Shown here: positions 1 to 9,492 of the stretch, piece after piece | Layout: every line of letters begins with the position of its first letter | Numbering within the stretch: position 1 is the stretch's first letter | DNA from: Monoraphidium neglectum | Lineage: Eukaryota > Chlorophyta > Chlorophyceae > Sphaeropleales > Selenastraceae | Assembly: GCF_000611645.1 (NCBI RefSeq) | Contig: NW_014012777.1 | Coordinates: 1-17,140, forward strand | DNA: 17,140 nucleotides | Reading direction: 5' to 3' | The notes under the pieces: model-generated | Database searches by the model: none | Told to the model about the DNA's origin: nothing | What the model saw: the letters and a program-made list of their open reading frames with translations, nothing else | Position numbers and translations under genes: made by a program

Positions 1-25
1 CACACACACACACACACACACACGC

Positions 26-58
<33 letters not shown>

Positions 59-128
59 AACACACACACACACACACATATCACCACACACATCACCACA
101 CACATCACCACACACTCACACACACACA
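1..128. repeat. (CA)n microsatellite with 12-bp tandem units
   Basis: An almost pure CA dinucleotide tract runs from the window edge to about position 78. It is followed by about three copies of a 12-bp unit (catcaccacaca) at roughly 80-117, then CA repeats again to about 128. It lies directly upstream of a good splice acceptor (ctccctccgcag, ending at 170), so it sits in an intron of copy A of the FAD oxidoreductase. Long CA/GT tracts in introns are common in chlorophycean algae. It is likely length-polymorphic. Confidence 0.95.
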
Positions 129-170
129 AGCGCATGCTCGCTCACGCCCACTCCCCTGCTCCCTCCGCAG

Positions 171-2369
171 GGCATGTGGTGGCCGGAAGTCGGTGAGCTG
201 CTGCGCGGCTCTACGCCCCTCGGCCCCTCCTACAAGTTTTATGGCGTGAAGAACGTACACCGCAGGTCGGTCAGCGCAGCAGCGGGCGCAGCCTCCCCAA
301 CTCACCAAGGCTGCCGCTGCCGCCGCCCCGTCGGGAGGCCCTTGTCTGCTGCTGCACCCCGCTGGCGTGACAGGGTCCAGAGGTCCACTGCTGGATGCTG
401 TCCTTTCAACTGCAAGTTTGGGTTGGTTTTTGGGCCTTCAGAGTGCTGCAGCAAGCGCTTGAGGTACATGACAAGGGGCCCGACAGTCTCTGTTTGCGCG
501 CCGCCCTGCGCCAAGGTACGACGCGGTGGCGCTGCCTGAGGGCCTGGCGCTGCTGGGGGACACCGTGTGCTCCTTCAACCCGGTGTACGGCCAGGTGGGG
601 GGCGTGAGTGGTGCGCACGCATGGAAATGTGTGTTGTTGTGTAGCAAGCAGCTGTTCATCTGTTGCATTCACGTGCGTAAGGGACAGGAGCGGAGGTGGC
701 GCCTGTTGCAAGATTCATCAAGACTTGCATGTAACCTGGGACGTCAAGCCCGTCAGCAGGGTGCCGCAAGCCAGGCAATGTGTGTTGCCATTGACCAGCA
801 ATCTCCCTTAGTGCCGAGCTGGGCTTGCAGTTGTCACTTTCCCTGCCTGCCCCCTTCTCGCACGTTGACCGCGGCTTTGGTCAGCTCACCTTTCCCCATG
901 CTCTTCCTGCAATCCCTGGTTTGATTGCACCCCTGGCCACCCCCGGGACGCCTCTCCCTTCCCCCAAAACCAAGGGCATGACGGTGGCGGCCATAGAGGC
1001 TGAGCTCCTGGACTCCATGATAGCGGCAAGGCTGGCAACCGCAGAGCAGGGTGTGGCCGGCGGCAGCCCCAGGCAGCTGCTGGCCGGCCTGGGTAGCCAG
1101 CACGCACGAGAGTCGGCGGCTCTCATTGCCGATGCATGGTGAGGGGGCCCAGGCCTCAGGGGCTTTGATTGCAACCAGGGTGGATCATGCAGGGTTGCAA
1201 GGGTTGGCACATGCGAGCCTGGCTGCCAAACTCTGCAGGAGCAGGTGGTCAAAAATTGAAGCCATGCACTTGAATGCAATTCGGCAATAGCATGCAGGCC
1301 GTGTTTGTGTCAACTGCGTGCGGGCGTGACCTGCAGCCCTGCTTGCCATGCACGACGCATGCGCAGGGGCTTGGCCGCCGGGATGGACCTGCTCAACCCG
1401 TGGGCCAAGGGCACTGAGGAGCGGGGCCCCGGGTTTGAGGAGCGCATGGGCTTCACGAAGGACGTTATGGAGCTGTGCGGCCGCGACCCCCAGGCAGGCC
1501 AACCCGGCTGCGTGGGCTGGGGCCCGCGTTCGTTGCTTGAGGCGATTGTGCAGTGGATTCTGGCATGCGCGTGCAGCGCGGAGCGACTGTGCATGCAACC
1601 ACCTTGGCTACCCTGCGCGCTATCTCACATGAAGGTGGTGTTTGTTGGGCAATATGTGCTCGCGCACACAGCCTTGACAGCACAAATTGTATCAGCTTTG
1701 TATGCTTGTGCTTTCCCAGCGGCGGCTTCTTGCCAGTTGCTCCTCACTCCGCGGAATCACCCAGGTGCACCAGGCGATGTCGAAGGTCTGGCACATGTAC
1801 GAGCCGGCGGCTGCATTGATGGACCCCTCGGTCGTGTCAAAGGTGAAGAACACACGTTGACCCGCAGCAGCGTGGGTGCGGCATGTGCGCTAGTGCGTGC
1901 ACGTGCACGCTGTGCACGTGTGCGTAGGCCGTGTGCTGCAGTTGCGGATGGGTGCGTGGATCAGCATTCGCATCGCCTACGTGCACATGTGTGTGCACAC
2001 TGGCATATGGGGCAAGGGCATTGGTATTGGCAGCGCGCGGATCAGCAACGAGAGTGTAGCACATTTGCAATCTTGTTCCTTGGCCTGCTGGGCTGGAGGG
2101 CGGCGCTGGGTTGTTACCAGCTAGCCCGTCCTTGCCTTTCCGATTGGATCAAGCAGGCCAGAAAACACATAGACAACACAGGACTGAACTCGTCTGCCTC
2201 CCTTGCTGGCCGCAGCCACGCACCATGCATTTACGGTGGGAAGCATGCTACTACAACCGCGCCAAACCTTGCAAACTGCGCCCAGGTGGATGCACTCCGA
2301 TCCTCTCGCAAGCTGCTGGGCGCTGCGCCTGCTGGGCGTGCAGGCGGCGCGGCTGCTGAGCGCGTGTGA
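171..2369 (+). CDS. FAD-dependent oxidoreductase, UbiH/PHBH-like, copy A (5' partial)
   Basis: My model joins exons 171-265, 516-594, 975-1138, 1367-1493, 1765-1842 and 2286-2369, giving 208 residues in an uninterrupted frame; the N-terminal FAD-binding half lies left of the window. Exon 2 carries the flavin-binding GD motif (LLGDTVCSFNPVYGQ), followed by GMTVAAIEAELLD. This pattern is typical of FAD monooxygenases of the p-hydroxybenzoate hydroxylase fold, where the Asp contacts the flavin ribityl chain. Later exons match the family's C-terminal segment (W..LAAG.D...PWAKG, then AM..VW.MY.P). All introns are GT-AG except the fourth (1494-1764), which starts CAG/GC. The last exon is the least certain: without splicing at 1842/1843 (AAG/GTGAAG) the frame stops at 1858-1860. 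The substrate is unknown. The gene faces its paralogue copy B tail to tail. No frameshift or stop suggests a pseudogene. Confidence 0.85.
516..620 (+). repeat. Conversion-like tract 1 in copy A (partner 6047-6151)
   Basis: The 79-bp exon at 516-594 differs from its counterpart in copy B (6073-6151, - strand) at one base only, GTG against GTC in a Val codon. The first 26 bases of the following intron (595-620) are identical to copy B as well. Identity stops abruptly on both sides. Intron identity cannot be explained by protein-level selection, so this reads as a recently homogenised segment. Confidence 0.85.
975..1138 (+). repeat. Highly similar exon in copy A (partner 5531-5697)
   Basis: This exon encodes GMTVAAIEAELLD through the IADA region. 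It is about 90% identical in DNA to the copy B exon on the other strand, with one codon inserted or deleted near the middle. Identical runs of 32, 22 and 27 bases lie within it. The intron that follows is not similar between the copies. Confidence 0.8.
1881..2002. repeat. Alternating GT/GC-rich intronic tract
   Basis: Within the last intron of copy A the sequence is dominated by alternating purine-pyrimidine runs (gtgcgtgcacgtgcacgc near 1893, and tacgtgcacatgtgtgtgca near 1979) with many small palindromes such as gtgcac. Such runs can adopt Z-DNA. No gene or family motif was seen in it. Confidence 0.5.
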
Positions 2370-2775
2370 TGTGCACGAGAGTCACATGCGAAAGGTTAGT
2401 TGGCGGTCAGCTCACACTAAGCCACCGTGTCTTCAGGAGTCAGGGGTGTCCCTGGGTGCTGTGGGGGTGCGTCCTCATGCAGCCGACCCCCACAGGGCTG
2501 GGCGCCGCGTGGTAGGCGTGACATTCCAAAGTGAGCTGGCTTGCTGGTTCTTTGTGGCAGCATTAGCCTTCTGATATCATGGCACCATCACGGCTTCAAT
2601 GTCTACACATCCTGCCTGCCCATGACTCATCAGGGTTTAGGTTCACTTGCGTATCAACCACCTACCGTGAATTGCTGTTGTTGGTTGACCATTGTTTGCA
2701 AGCTTGCAGGACCATCCGGCTGCTGCTGGGTTGGTGGCTGGAGTGAAATTGGCACATTACAGGAGAATCCTTCAG

Positions 2776-2802
2776 GTGGATGCAAATGGGAAAAGCATCC
2801 AC
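2776..2802. repeat. Short inverted repeat (GTGGATGC / GCATCCAC)
   Basis: An 8-bp perfect inverted repeat, gtggatgc at 2776-2783 and gcatccac at 2795-2802, has an 11-bp loop. The same ggatgc core recurs at 3157, 3190 and 3233, and as gcatcc at 3223, in this spacer, hinting at one repeated element. Confidence 0.5.
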
Positions 2803-2889
2803 AACAACACAATAACCTGTTGCGATGTTTTTGCCGACCCTCCCTCGGCCCGGGTCGTGCACCTGCTTCTGAAAGGGAAGTTGGCACGT

Positions 2890-2911
2890 GACAGATGGTG
2901 CACCATCTGTC
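2890..2911. repeat. Perfect 22-bp palindrome
   Basis: The half-site gacagatggtg (2890-2900) is followed immediately by its exact reverse complement (2901-2911) with no loop. It lies about 520 bp past the copy A stop codon. It could be a dyad binding site for a dimeric protein, or a cruciform or RNA hairpin in a 3' UTR. No family is recognised. Confidence 0.85.
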
Positions 2912-2967
2912 TGCCCATGGCGGTGAAAGCCGCTGAACAGCTCCCCCCCATTCCGCTGAGTGGCGAT

Positions 2968-2984
2968 GTGTCCAAAAAGGACAC
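2968..2984. repeat. Small hairpin, 6-bp stem with A5 loop
   Basis: gtgtcc (2968-2973) and ggacac (2979-2984) flank aaaaa. It is the third hairpin-forming sequence within 210 bp of spacer. On its own it is weak. Confidence 0.45.
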
Positions 2985-3154
2985 TGTCGCAAATAACACG
3001 CTGCTGGTCACTCATTGTACCCTATCGAGCGCCGCCTCCGTCCCCACGCACAAAGCCATGTGGGCAGTGCTAGGGTTGGGCCATTGTGCCCATCCTCCCT
3101 CCGCCATGCATGCGTGTTTGGCCCTCAAGCAGTCTTTACTCATATGCTGTCTCT

Positions 3155-3248
3155 TTGGATGCTTACCTCAAGATGATGTGTTTCCATGTGGATGCAGATG
3201 ACAACAAATCATCGTGATGTAAGCATCCAAGTGGATGCAGATGACAAC
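3155..3248. repeat. Inverted repeat with internal direct repeats (possible MITE remnant)
   Basis: A perfect 12-bp inverted repeat, ttggatgcttac (3155-3166) and gtaagcatccaa (3219-3230), continues inward with about ten more matches out of thirteen, giving an imperfect stem of about 25 bp. An 18-bp direct repeat, gtggatgcagatgacaac, occurs once in the loop (3188-3205) and once just outside the right arm (3231-3248). The nested arrangement resembles a decayed miniature inverted-repeat element. I see no target-site duplication that would prove insertion. Confidence 0.6.
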
Positions 3249-4376
3249 TGAACTGGAATTCAGTTTGATTTCCCGTTGCTGGACGTGCGCTTATGCATGG
3301 CATGATGGCAAGCAGCCTGATGACCTTGCCAAGCTCAAGAAAATCCTGCCCTGTCCCCGACGACGCCTGACTGGTCGCGCGCATGAGCCTGCCGGATGCG
3401 CCCGCGATGTGGCCAGCAAAGGAGATCAAACCCGTTTTACAAGTCACGCGCGGCTAAACGCCAGCCGAGCACATCTTTGCATGGGCGCACAGAGCGCCAC
3501 CCTGCAAATAAACTGGTGTAAACGTGGACACAAGGCCAACTGCTTGACTAGATTGACAAAGGAGCTAAGCAACCTGACAGATGTGCACAAAGCCGGCAAA
3601 AGAGGCCGCGATAAGCAATTATGGTATCCGGTTAGGCAGCAACAGCACAACGTTTCAAGGTTGTAATGGCGCATGACAAGGCCCTGGGCGTTGAAAAGAT
3701 GCAGCTGCAAACCGCATACTGTAGGATCTATTGATGCAGTAACGGCAAGAGCTTGTCAGCGGTCGTGTGCAAGGCGCTCCTTTCGTGACATAGGGAACGC
3801 CACCCATCTTTGCCACAGGCAGTGGGGTCGGAGTGCAAGGCTGGGCGGATTGCAAGGCTCGGCAAGCCAGCTGCACCACTCACGCAGTCCCATATGACCC
3901 TGCTGTGTGGTTCAGGGGCACCCTAGAACCCTAACTACTTTGACAAGCAATCAGTAGGATGAGTATTGAAGAACAGCAGCAAAGGAGTGTGTACCAGTGT
4001 TCCTCTGCAAGCCGCCGGTGCGCATAGGCAAACACTTTGCAAGCGGTGCTGCCTGGAGTTGTGGTGCAATATGGCAGGAATTGCAACATTGCAGCTTGCA
4101 ACAGAAACTGTGGTCGCGATGCACTTGGTTGGATTAGGCATGTGCGCCTGGAGCAGTAAGCCTTTCACATCTGTCAATGTGATTGCCAATCTTGTGGGTA
4201 TCACGTCCCTAAGAACAGATACTTGCAGGCGGCATAATTTTTTCAGAGCTCTGCAGAGTGAAATCAAGTCCAGCTGACACGACCTACACAACAGACGAAA
4301 GCAAGTCGGCAGGTGTCCTGGAAAAGCGACGATGGTTGCCTAGCCGGTGCCCTGACGTGCTCCAGACAGCCACGCA

Positions 4377-7300
4377 TCACCTCCGAGCAGCGCTCGTCGC
4401 AGCCGGCGCGCTGGGCGCCTCGGTCGCCTGCCCCGCCTTCACGAGGCTGCGCATGGCGCGGGACGCCCAACTCACCGCCACCTGCTGGATGCGAGCGGGA
4501 CAGCGGAGCGGTGGTTGCTAAGAAGGCAGGCATCAACCAAGCGTGCAGCACAGCGGCCCAGGTCAATATAATGAGGCTTGCTGCGACGGCGCACACGCAT
4601 TCAGGCGGGTGTGCAGGAGAGCTGCAAGCGAACCAGGCGTCGAGGGGCCGACGAGAAGCCGGTAGCAGGGGCGCCGCAGGGCTGCAACAGGCGGGAGCGG
4701 GCGTCGCGCCTTGAGGGCAATTGTGGGCGAGGTGAGGATCGACCCCGGCTGGTACATGTTCCATACGGACGTCATGGCGCCGTGCACCTGCGGCGCGGGC
4801 GGCGGCACATTGCAGCGGCATCGTGGTCAAACGGTCAAACGCCTGCGGGCAGCGGCATCCCGCGACCGTGCAGCGTGCTCCTGTGAACGCAGCCCTGGAA
4901 TCCCGATGCCTCGGGGCCCGCGGCAGTAGGAGACGTGAGAGAGGCAGAGCGCTGCGACGCCCGTCGTCACAGCCTTCGCACACAGAGTGGCGTGGTCCTG
5001 GTCCCGGGCGGCACCCCACCACGCCAAGCGGCCCGCATTGCAGCGAGCGGCTGCAAATTGCAGCGCCCCGCTGCGCCCTGCAGCACTCACGACGAGCTCC
5101 TGCCCCGCTTGCCTGGCCGTCGCTGGCGCAGAGCCTCAGGACCTCCGTCATGTAGGCCGCGCGCGCGTGCACTGCCCAGCTGCCGACGCCCTCGCCCTTG
5201 GCCCAGGGCAGCACGCTGTCCAAGCCGGCGGCAAGGGCCCTGCGAGCCGCACAGAGAAGGGGCCGGCCCAGGCGTGGGCTGGGCTTATTTTTTCAGGCGG
5301 CACACCAGCGTCGCAGGACTCGCCGCTGCAGTGCACAGCAAAATTGGCCCCCAGATCAGGGGGGCACGCACACATTCCGCTCGGGCTGGTGGGGCGCCTG
5401 TCGCACGGCCAACAGCACATTTGGCTGGTGTATGAAACCCAGGCGGTAGCAGCTAAAGACGCACGGCTGAGAGGCCCACTGCAAGCTTCGCGGAAGATAG
5501 ACACAGCTCGTCCAGCACACGTTCACACACCATGCGTCGGCGATGACAGCCGCCGACTCTCGTGCGTGCTGGCTGCCCAGGCCGGCCAGCAGCTGCCTTG
5601 GGCTGCTGCCGGCTGCACCCTGCCGTGCAGTTGTAGCCAGCCTTGCTGCTATCATGGAGTCCAGCAGCTCAGCCTCTATGGCCGCCACCGTCATGCCCTG
5701 CATGCATGTGTGCATGTGTGTGTTGGGGGGGGAGAGGTGCGGAGGTGGGGTTGTGGGGGTGGTCGGGGGTGTTGGGGAATGTCGGAATGATTGAGCTGGT
5801 TGGGGTCCTGCATCCTCAACGTTCCTGTTGTGTGGGTGAGCGTGCACGCGAGTTTGTCGGTTTGTGTGTTCAAGGCGATGACAATGTGGCATTGTGATGA
5901 GGGGGGCGAGGAGGGGAAAAGTTGAAATGTGGATGCCGCGCCAAACATGCATGGGGGGCAGCGCGACGCGCGTGGCGGCGCACAGTTCCGACACAAATCA
6001 TGAGACAAGCTTGTTACGTATAAGCAACACAAACCATTGCGGTTGCGCGTGCGCACCACTCACGCCCCCCACCTGGCCGTACACCGGGTTGAAGGAGCAG
6101 ACGGTGTCCCCCAGCAGCGCCAGGCCCTCAGGCAGCGCCACCGCGTCGTACCTGACAAGGCACGGGTAAGGGCGGAAGCAGGGGGATGCAGGGGCTAAAG
6201 GACGAGCAGCAAAACCTGCGGGCCGCCGGCGGTAACATGGTTGCGTTTCAGTCGGTGGAATTCAAGGCGGCGCGCGGGGTCGGCAGAGCACGGCGCAGCT
6301 GCGCACAGACGGCCAGCACACGCGCCGACCTGCGGTGGACGTTATTCAAATTGAAAAACCTTGAGGGCGGCCCAAGCGCCGTGGCCCCGCACAGCAACTC
6401 GTTGAACTCGGGCCACCACACGCCCTGCCAAGGCGGGGGGGGGGTGCGTGAAGACAGGTGCGCGGCACAGGATGGTTCGTTGGGCAATTGTTTGTGAGCG
6501 ATGACGCTCGGGGGCCAAGGAAGCGACGCCTGAAAGCAGGTCGCATTGGATTCCGAACGAGCCGCGTATGCCACACACACTCCAGGCCTCAGCGACTCGC
6601 GCAGCTGCGGTCCAGCAAGGCAGATAGAGGGAGGTCCAGACAGCGGCCGCCTGAACGCACGCAGATGTCACACCGCGCAGCCCTGTGAGCCGCGTGCGGG
6701 CCGGCGCCCACCTGGCCCCAGGCGTTGATGGCCGCCACATCATCCACCATTGGGGGCGACCCCGCCGCCTCGTCCTGGGCGAAGCCTGCCATGGCTACCA
6801 TGAATTCGCCGCCCTCCATGCGCTGCATCAATGCAAACTGCGCAGGCAGTGGAGGTGTCAATCACGTGAGCCAGAAAAGGGGCGTCGCCGGCGCGTCACA
6901 TCCCAGGGCCTTGCTGCTAGGCGCATGACAGCAGGCTGTGCGCCCTTGCCAGTAGAGGAAGCATCCCAAGACGGCGTTCAGAAACTCAGGGATGTGAGTC
7001 CCTAGAGCGGGATCGATGGGATTCCTGCACCCACGGTCCCGGCGCCAGCCCACGCGCAGGGGACGCTGTAAGACGACGCCTGGCTGTCCAGGACACTGCG
7101 CAGGCTCACTAACCTGGGGGTTTGGGTACAGAGGGAGGCCGGCAATCAACTCGATGCCCTCCAGGCGGCGCTGCGCCTCGAGCGTCAGCCGGACGTGCCT
7201 GCGGTTCCAAACCCGGAAGGCAGGTGCTAAAAGAATCGCGGGCAACGGGAAAGCCGAGTAATTCTTGTGGATGGAGCGAGAGACCTAGAAACTCTGGGAA

Positions 7301-8901
7301 CTGCAAAGCAAGCATCACTTTTACTGTTAGAAAGATGAGGCAGCCCTTGCAGTGTGGTTTTAGGGTTGAAGGCACAGCGCCGAGCCCCGGAAGCCACGAG
7401 GAGCCTGTGCAGACGCGTTGATCGTGTAGGCAGGCAGCCCTGTGCAAACAAGAGTGCGGCTGTCAGCCACCCCGCGCCCACCCGCTCTCATTTCCCCCCA
7501 CCTGGACACGTAGCCCACGCCCGCGTCCACAACGCTCACAGGCGGCGCCTCCCACCCCGCGGCCCCCAGCCAGTCCGCCACGCGGCTGTTGCGGCCGCTG
7601 CAGTCCACCACCAGGTCAGCGCCCACCACGCCGCCGCCGCCAGCCAGCGTCACGCCCTCCACCGCGGCCGGCCTGCCCCCGTCGTCCTTGTCGGCCGAGA
7701 AGGCCAGGCCGTCGGCGCGGGCCCCGTACCTCACTGTCACCTTAGGATTGCGCTCCAGCAGCTTGCGGGCGGTGCCCTCGATAAGGCCGCGCGTTGCCGA
7801 GTACATGTACATCGGGGGCCGGCCGGGCGGCGGGGCGGAGCCGGGGGCGTCTCGCATGAAGGTGGTCCCCGGCAGCGCGTGAATGACCAGGTCAGAGTGC
7901 CTGCCGCCGGCGTGGGGGCGGGAGTTGAATGGCAGGGCGCGGGGCAGGGAACGATCCTGTTAGGGCGCCAGGGCCGGGTCAGGGCCGGGCCCAGGGGGGC
8001 CTCGGAGGGGGGTCAGCACTTGGGGCTCTGAGGGTTTCAAGTGTCGGACACTCTGGGGCTGCGGCGAGGCCATCTGCTGCGACCGACCTTTAGCTGTCCC
8101 CGCTCCAGCGTCGACGACACCTGGGCGCAGGCACGTCTCAGAACGCAGAGTGGATTGGGTCCCAACGCGTGCAAAGGCCGGCGGGTCCCGTTTGCCCACC
8201 AGTCCACCAGGCGGCCGCCCGCCGCCAGCAGCTCTGAGCGGTAGTCCGGGCCGAATGAGTCGTCCAGGATGGACCCGCCGCGGCCCAGCAGGCCGTGGGC
8301 GTGCTTGAACTGGGGCACGCCGGGGCGCTGGGGTGTGGCGTAGGGCGGGGTTGAGGGTAGCCCAGTCAACCTCCGAGGAGGTGCACCACTGTGCTGCATC
8401 AGACAGTGGATGCGATTGCGGCGGCGGGCGTGCAGTGGACATACATTTACATAAATGTTCGTCTGGATCCGCGCCATTCACCTTGGTGGGTAGCGTCTTG
8501 GCGTCCCTGTCGCCGCCCAGTGGGTCCCTCTCCAGGCAGACGACCTCGTCAAAGTGCTTGCTCAGGCGCTGCGCGGCGACGAGGCCGCCTGGGGGTGCGT
8601 GGGTGCAAGGTGCAAGGGAGGGCTGGGCGGATTGGAGAGGGGGCCTTGGTCCGAGCGTGTTCTTGACAGGGCGTGCCCAGATCCAGATTGAACGTGTGTG
8701 GGCAGCTGCAGCCCTGCTGTGGATTTGCAGCTCAAGTACCCCTGACGCAAACGCACCTACACCAGTGCCCAGCACGACTGCACGCGTCGCCGCCAACGCG
8801 CGGACTCCGCCCCGACGGCGGGACGGGCATGCAGGCCGCACAGATTGCGGGCGTTCCGCCAGCATGGCTCGAGGCTGAGCTGCGCGGATGGGTGTGATCA
8901 T
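4377..8901 (-). CDS. FAD-dependent oxidoreductase, UbiH/PHBH-like, copy B (complete)
   Basis: Twelve exons in transcription order: 8901-8757, 8588-8482, 8327-8200, 7900-7502, 7198-7114, 6837-6712, 6424-6330, 6151-6073, 5697-5531, 5239-5113, 4787-4710 and 4481-4377. Phases agree throughout and give 546 aa. Residues 1-40 are Arg/Ala/Ser-rich and may be a plastid or mitochondrial transit peptide; a second in-frame Met is at 8865. Residues 42-51 (VVLGTGVGGL) hold the Rossmann GxGxxG and E68 in CLERD ends beta-2. The RPGVPQ..HAHGLL block follows at 85. GADLVVDCSGR (220-230) is the DG-like motif; LLGDTVCSFNPVYGQGM (374-390), with D377, binds the flavin. This order fits the bacterial-type FAD-dependent oxidoreductases related to UbiH and geranylgeranyl reductase. 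Introns after 5113 and 4710 begin GC. The 4710 site (AAG/GCGCGA) is weak: read-through would stop at 4563-4565 with another C-terminus. The substrate is unknown. Confidence 0.88.
5531..5697 (-). repeat. Highly similar exon in copy B (partner 975-1138)
   Basis: This is the counterpart of the copy A exon at 975-1138, one codon longer (TTARQ against TAEQ), with about 90% DNA identity. The identity does not extend into the downstream intron. Confidence 0.8.
6047..6151 (-). repeat. Conversion-like tract 1 in copy B (partner 516-620)
   Basis: The exon at 6073-6151 plus the first 26 intron bases (6047-6072) match copy A with a single mismatch across 105 bases. Flanking exons of the two genes are far more diverged, so this is a sharply bounded block of near-identity in inverted orientation. 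Confidence 0.85.
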
Positions 8902-9317
8902 TGTGAGGCCACGGTCGCAAAACGACGGGTTGATGACGGGTGACTTTCAACGAGGCAAGGGGACGCTGTGGTTCGAGTTTTGTGCGGAGCTCACGGCGGA
9001 CGCTAGCAAACACCCAGGTAGCGTCTTATACACTTCCAAAGACATGTGAGCTCGAGGCGCGCTGTGAGGCAGTCAGCCCAAAGGACCAACCACTCACTCA
9101 TCACTCGGCGGGCAGCAGCGATAGATCCCGTCTGTCAGTCTGTGACCTTCACATCAGTGATGAAGACAGTGCCGCCTCCGACCCACTTGAATGTTTTTGC
9201 AAGCCCTGCATAGGTGCTATTTGTGGCACTGGCCTGGCAGCTCACGTATGCGTAATCCGGTGACACTGGCAAGAACCCGCCCCACCAGCTTGTGTGGCGG
9301 TCTGCGCCGTGTGATGT

Positions 9318-9322
9318 TTACA
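9318..9322 (-). terminator. Candidate polyadenylation signal TGTAA for the SDR gene
   Basis: TGTAA is the usual polyadenylation signal of chlorophycean algae. It occurs on the - strand 440 bases past the SDR stop codon, and I saw no earlier occurrence downstream of that stop. Five bases are common by chance, so this is only a candidate. Confidence 0.35.
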
Positions 9323-9492
9323 GTCTTTCGAAAAACCCAAGCACATCATTAGACGTTGATTGCATCATCAACCCTCATGCACCGTGGCTTTGCAGGTGCA
9401 GTGCTCAAGACCTGTGTTGCACAGCACCGATGACCGCGGTCTGACCCAACATCCGCCAATACAAACACAGCGATGGCCTCGGAATAGAACTC

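Larger units (their letters stand above)
2370..4376. other. Gene-free spacer between two convergent 3' ends
   Basis: About 2 kb separate the stop of copy A (+) from the stop of copy B (-). The stretch has lower GC and lacks the G/C-ending codon bias of the exons. Its longest open frame (2692-3201, +, 169 codons) overlaps open frames of over 100 codons on the opposite strand. It has a composition rich in Cys, His and Leu and no recognisable motif, so I do not call it a gene. The spacer probably holds the 3' UTRs of both genes. Algal-type TGTAA signals occur on + at 3218, 3517 and 3662, and on - at 3437-3441 and 2757-2761, but they are distant and may be chance. It contains the palindrome and hairpins listed separately. 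Confidence 0.7.

Noticed and set aside
1..128. Telomere or CRISPR-like array
   Set aside because: The units are CA dinucleotides and a 12-bp variant without spacers, and the unit is not a telomeric repeat. It ends at a splice acceptor, so it is an intronic microsatellite.
1305..2369. 354-codon open frame on the + strand
   Set aside because: It spans several copy A exons and introns. Only its last segment (2286-2369) is in the coding frame, and it contains the GT-rich intron tract.
3235..3666. 143-codon + strand frame in the convergent spacer
   Set aside because: No codon bias like the true exons, no motif and no homologous exon in the paralogue; likely chance.
4264..5223. 319-codon open frame on the - strand
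   Set aside because: It is a read-through of copy B exons and introns; only parts overlap true exons, and mostly in other frames. Splice sites and the paralogue alignment give a better model.
8443..8458. Small hairpin acatttacataaatgt
   Set aside because: A 7-bp A/T-rich stem inside an intron of copy B is expected by chance at this scale.
8960..8990. Possible tRNA T-arm (ggttcgag)
   Set aside because: No matching acceptor stem or D and anticodon arms were found around it.
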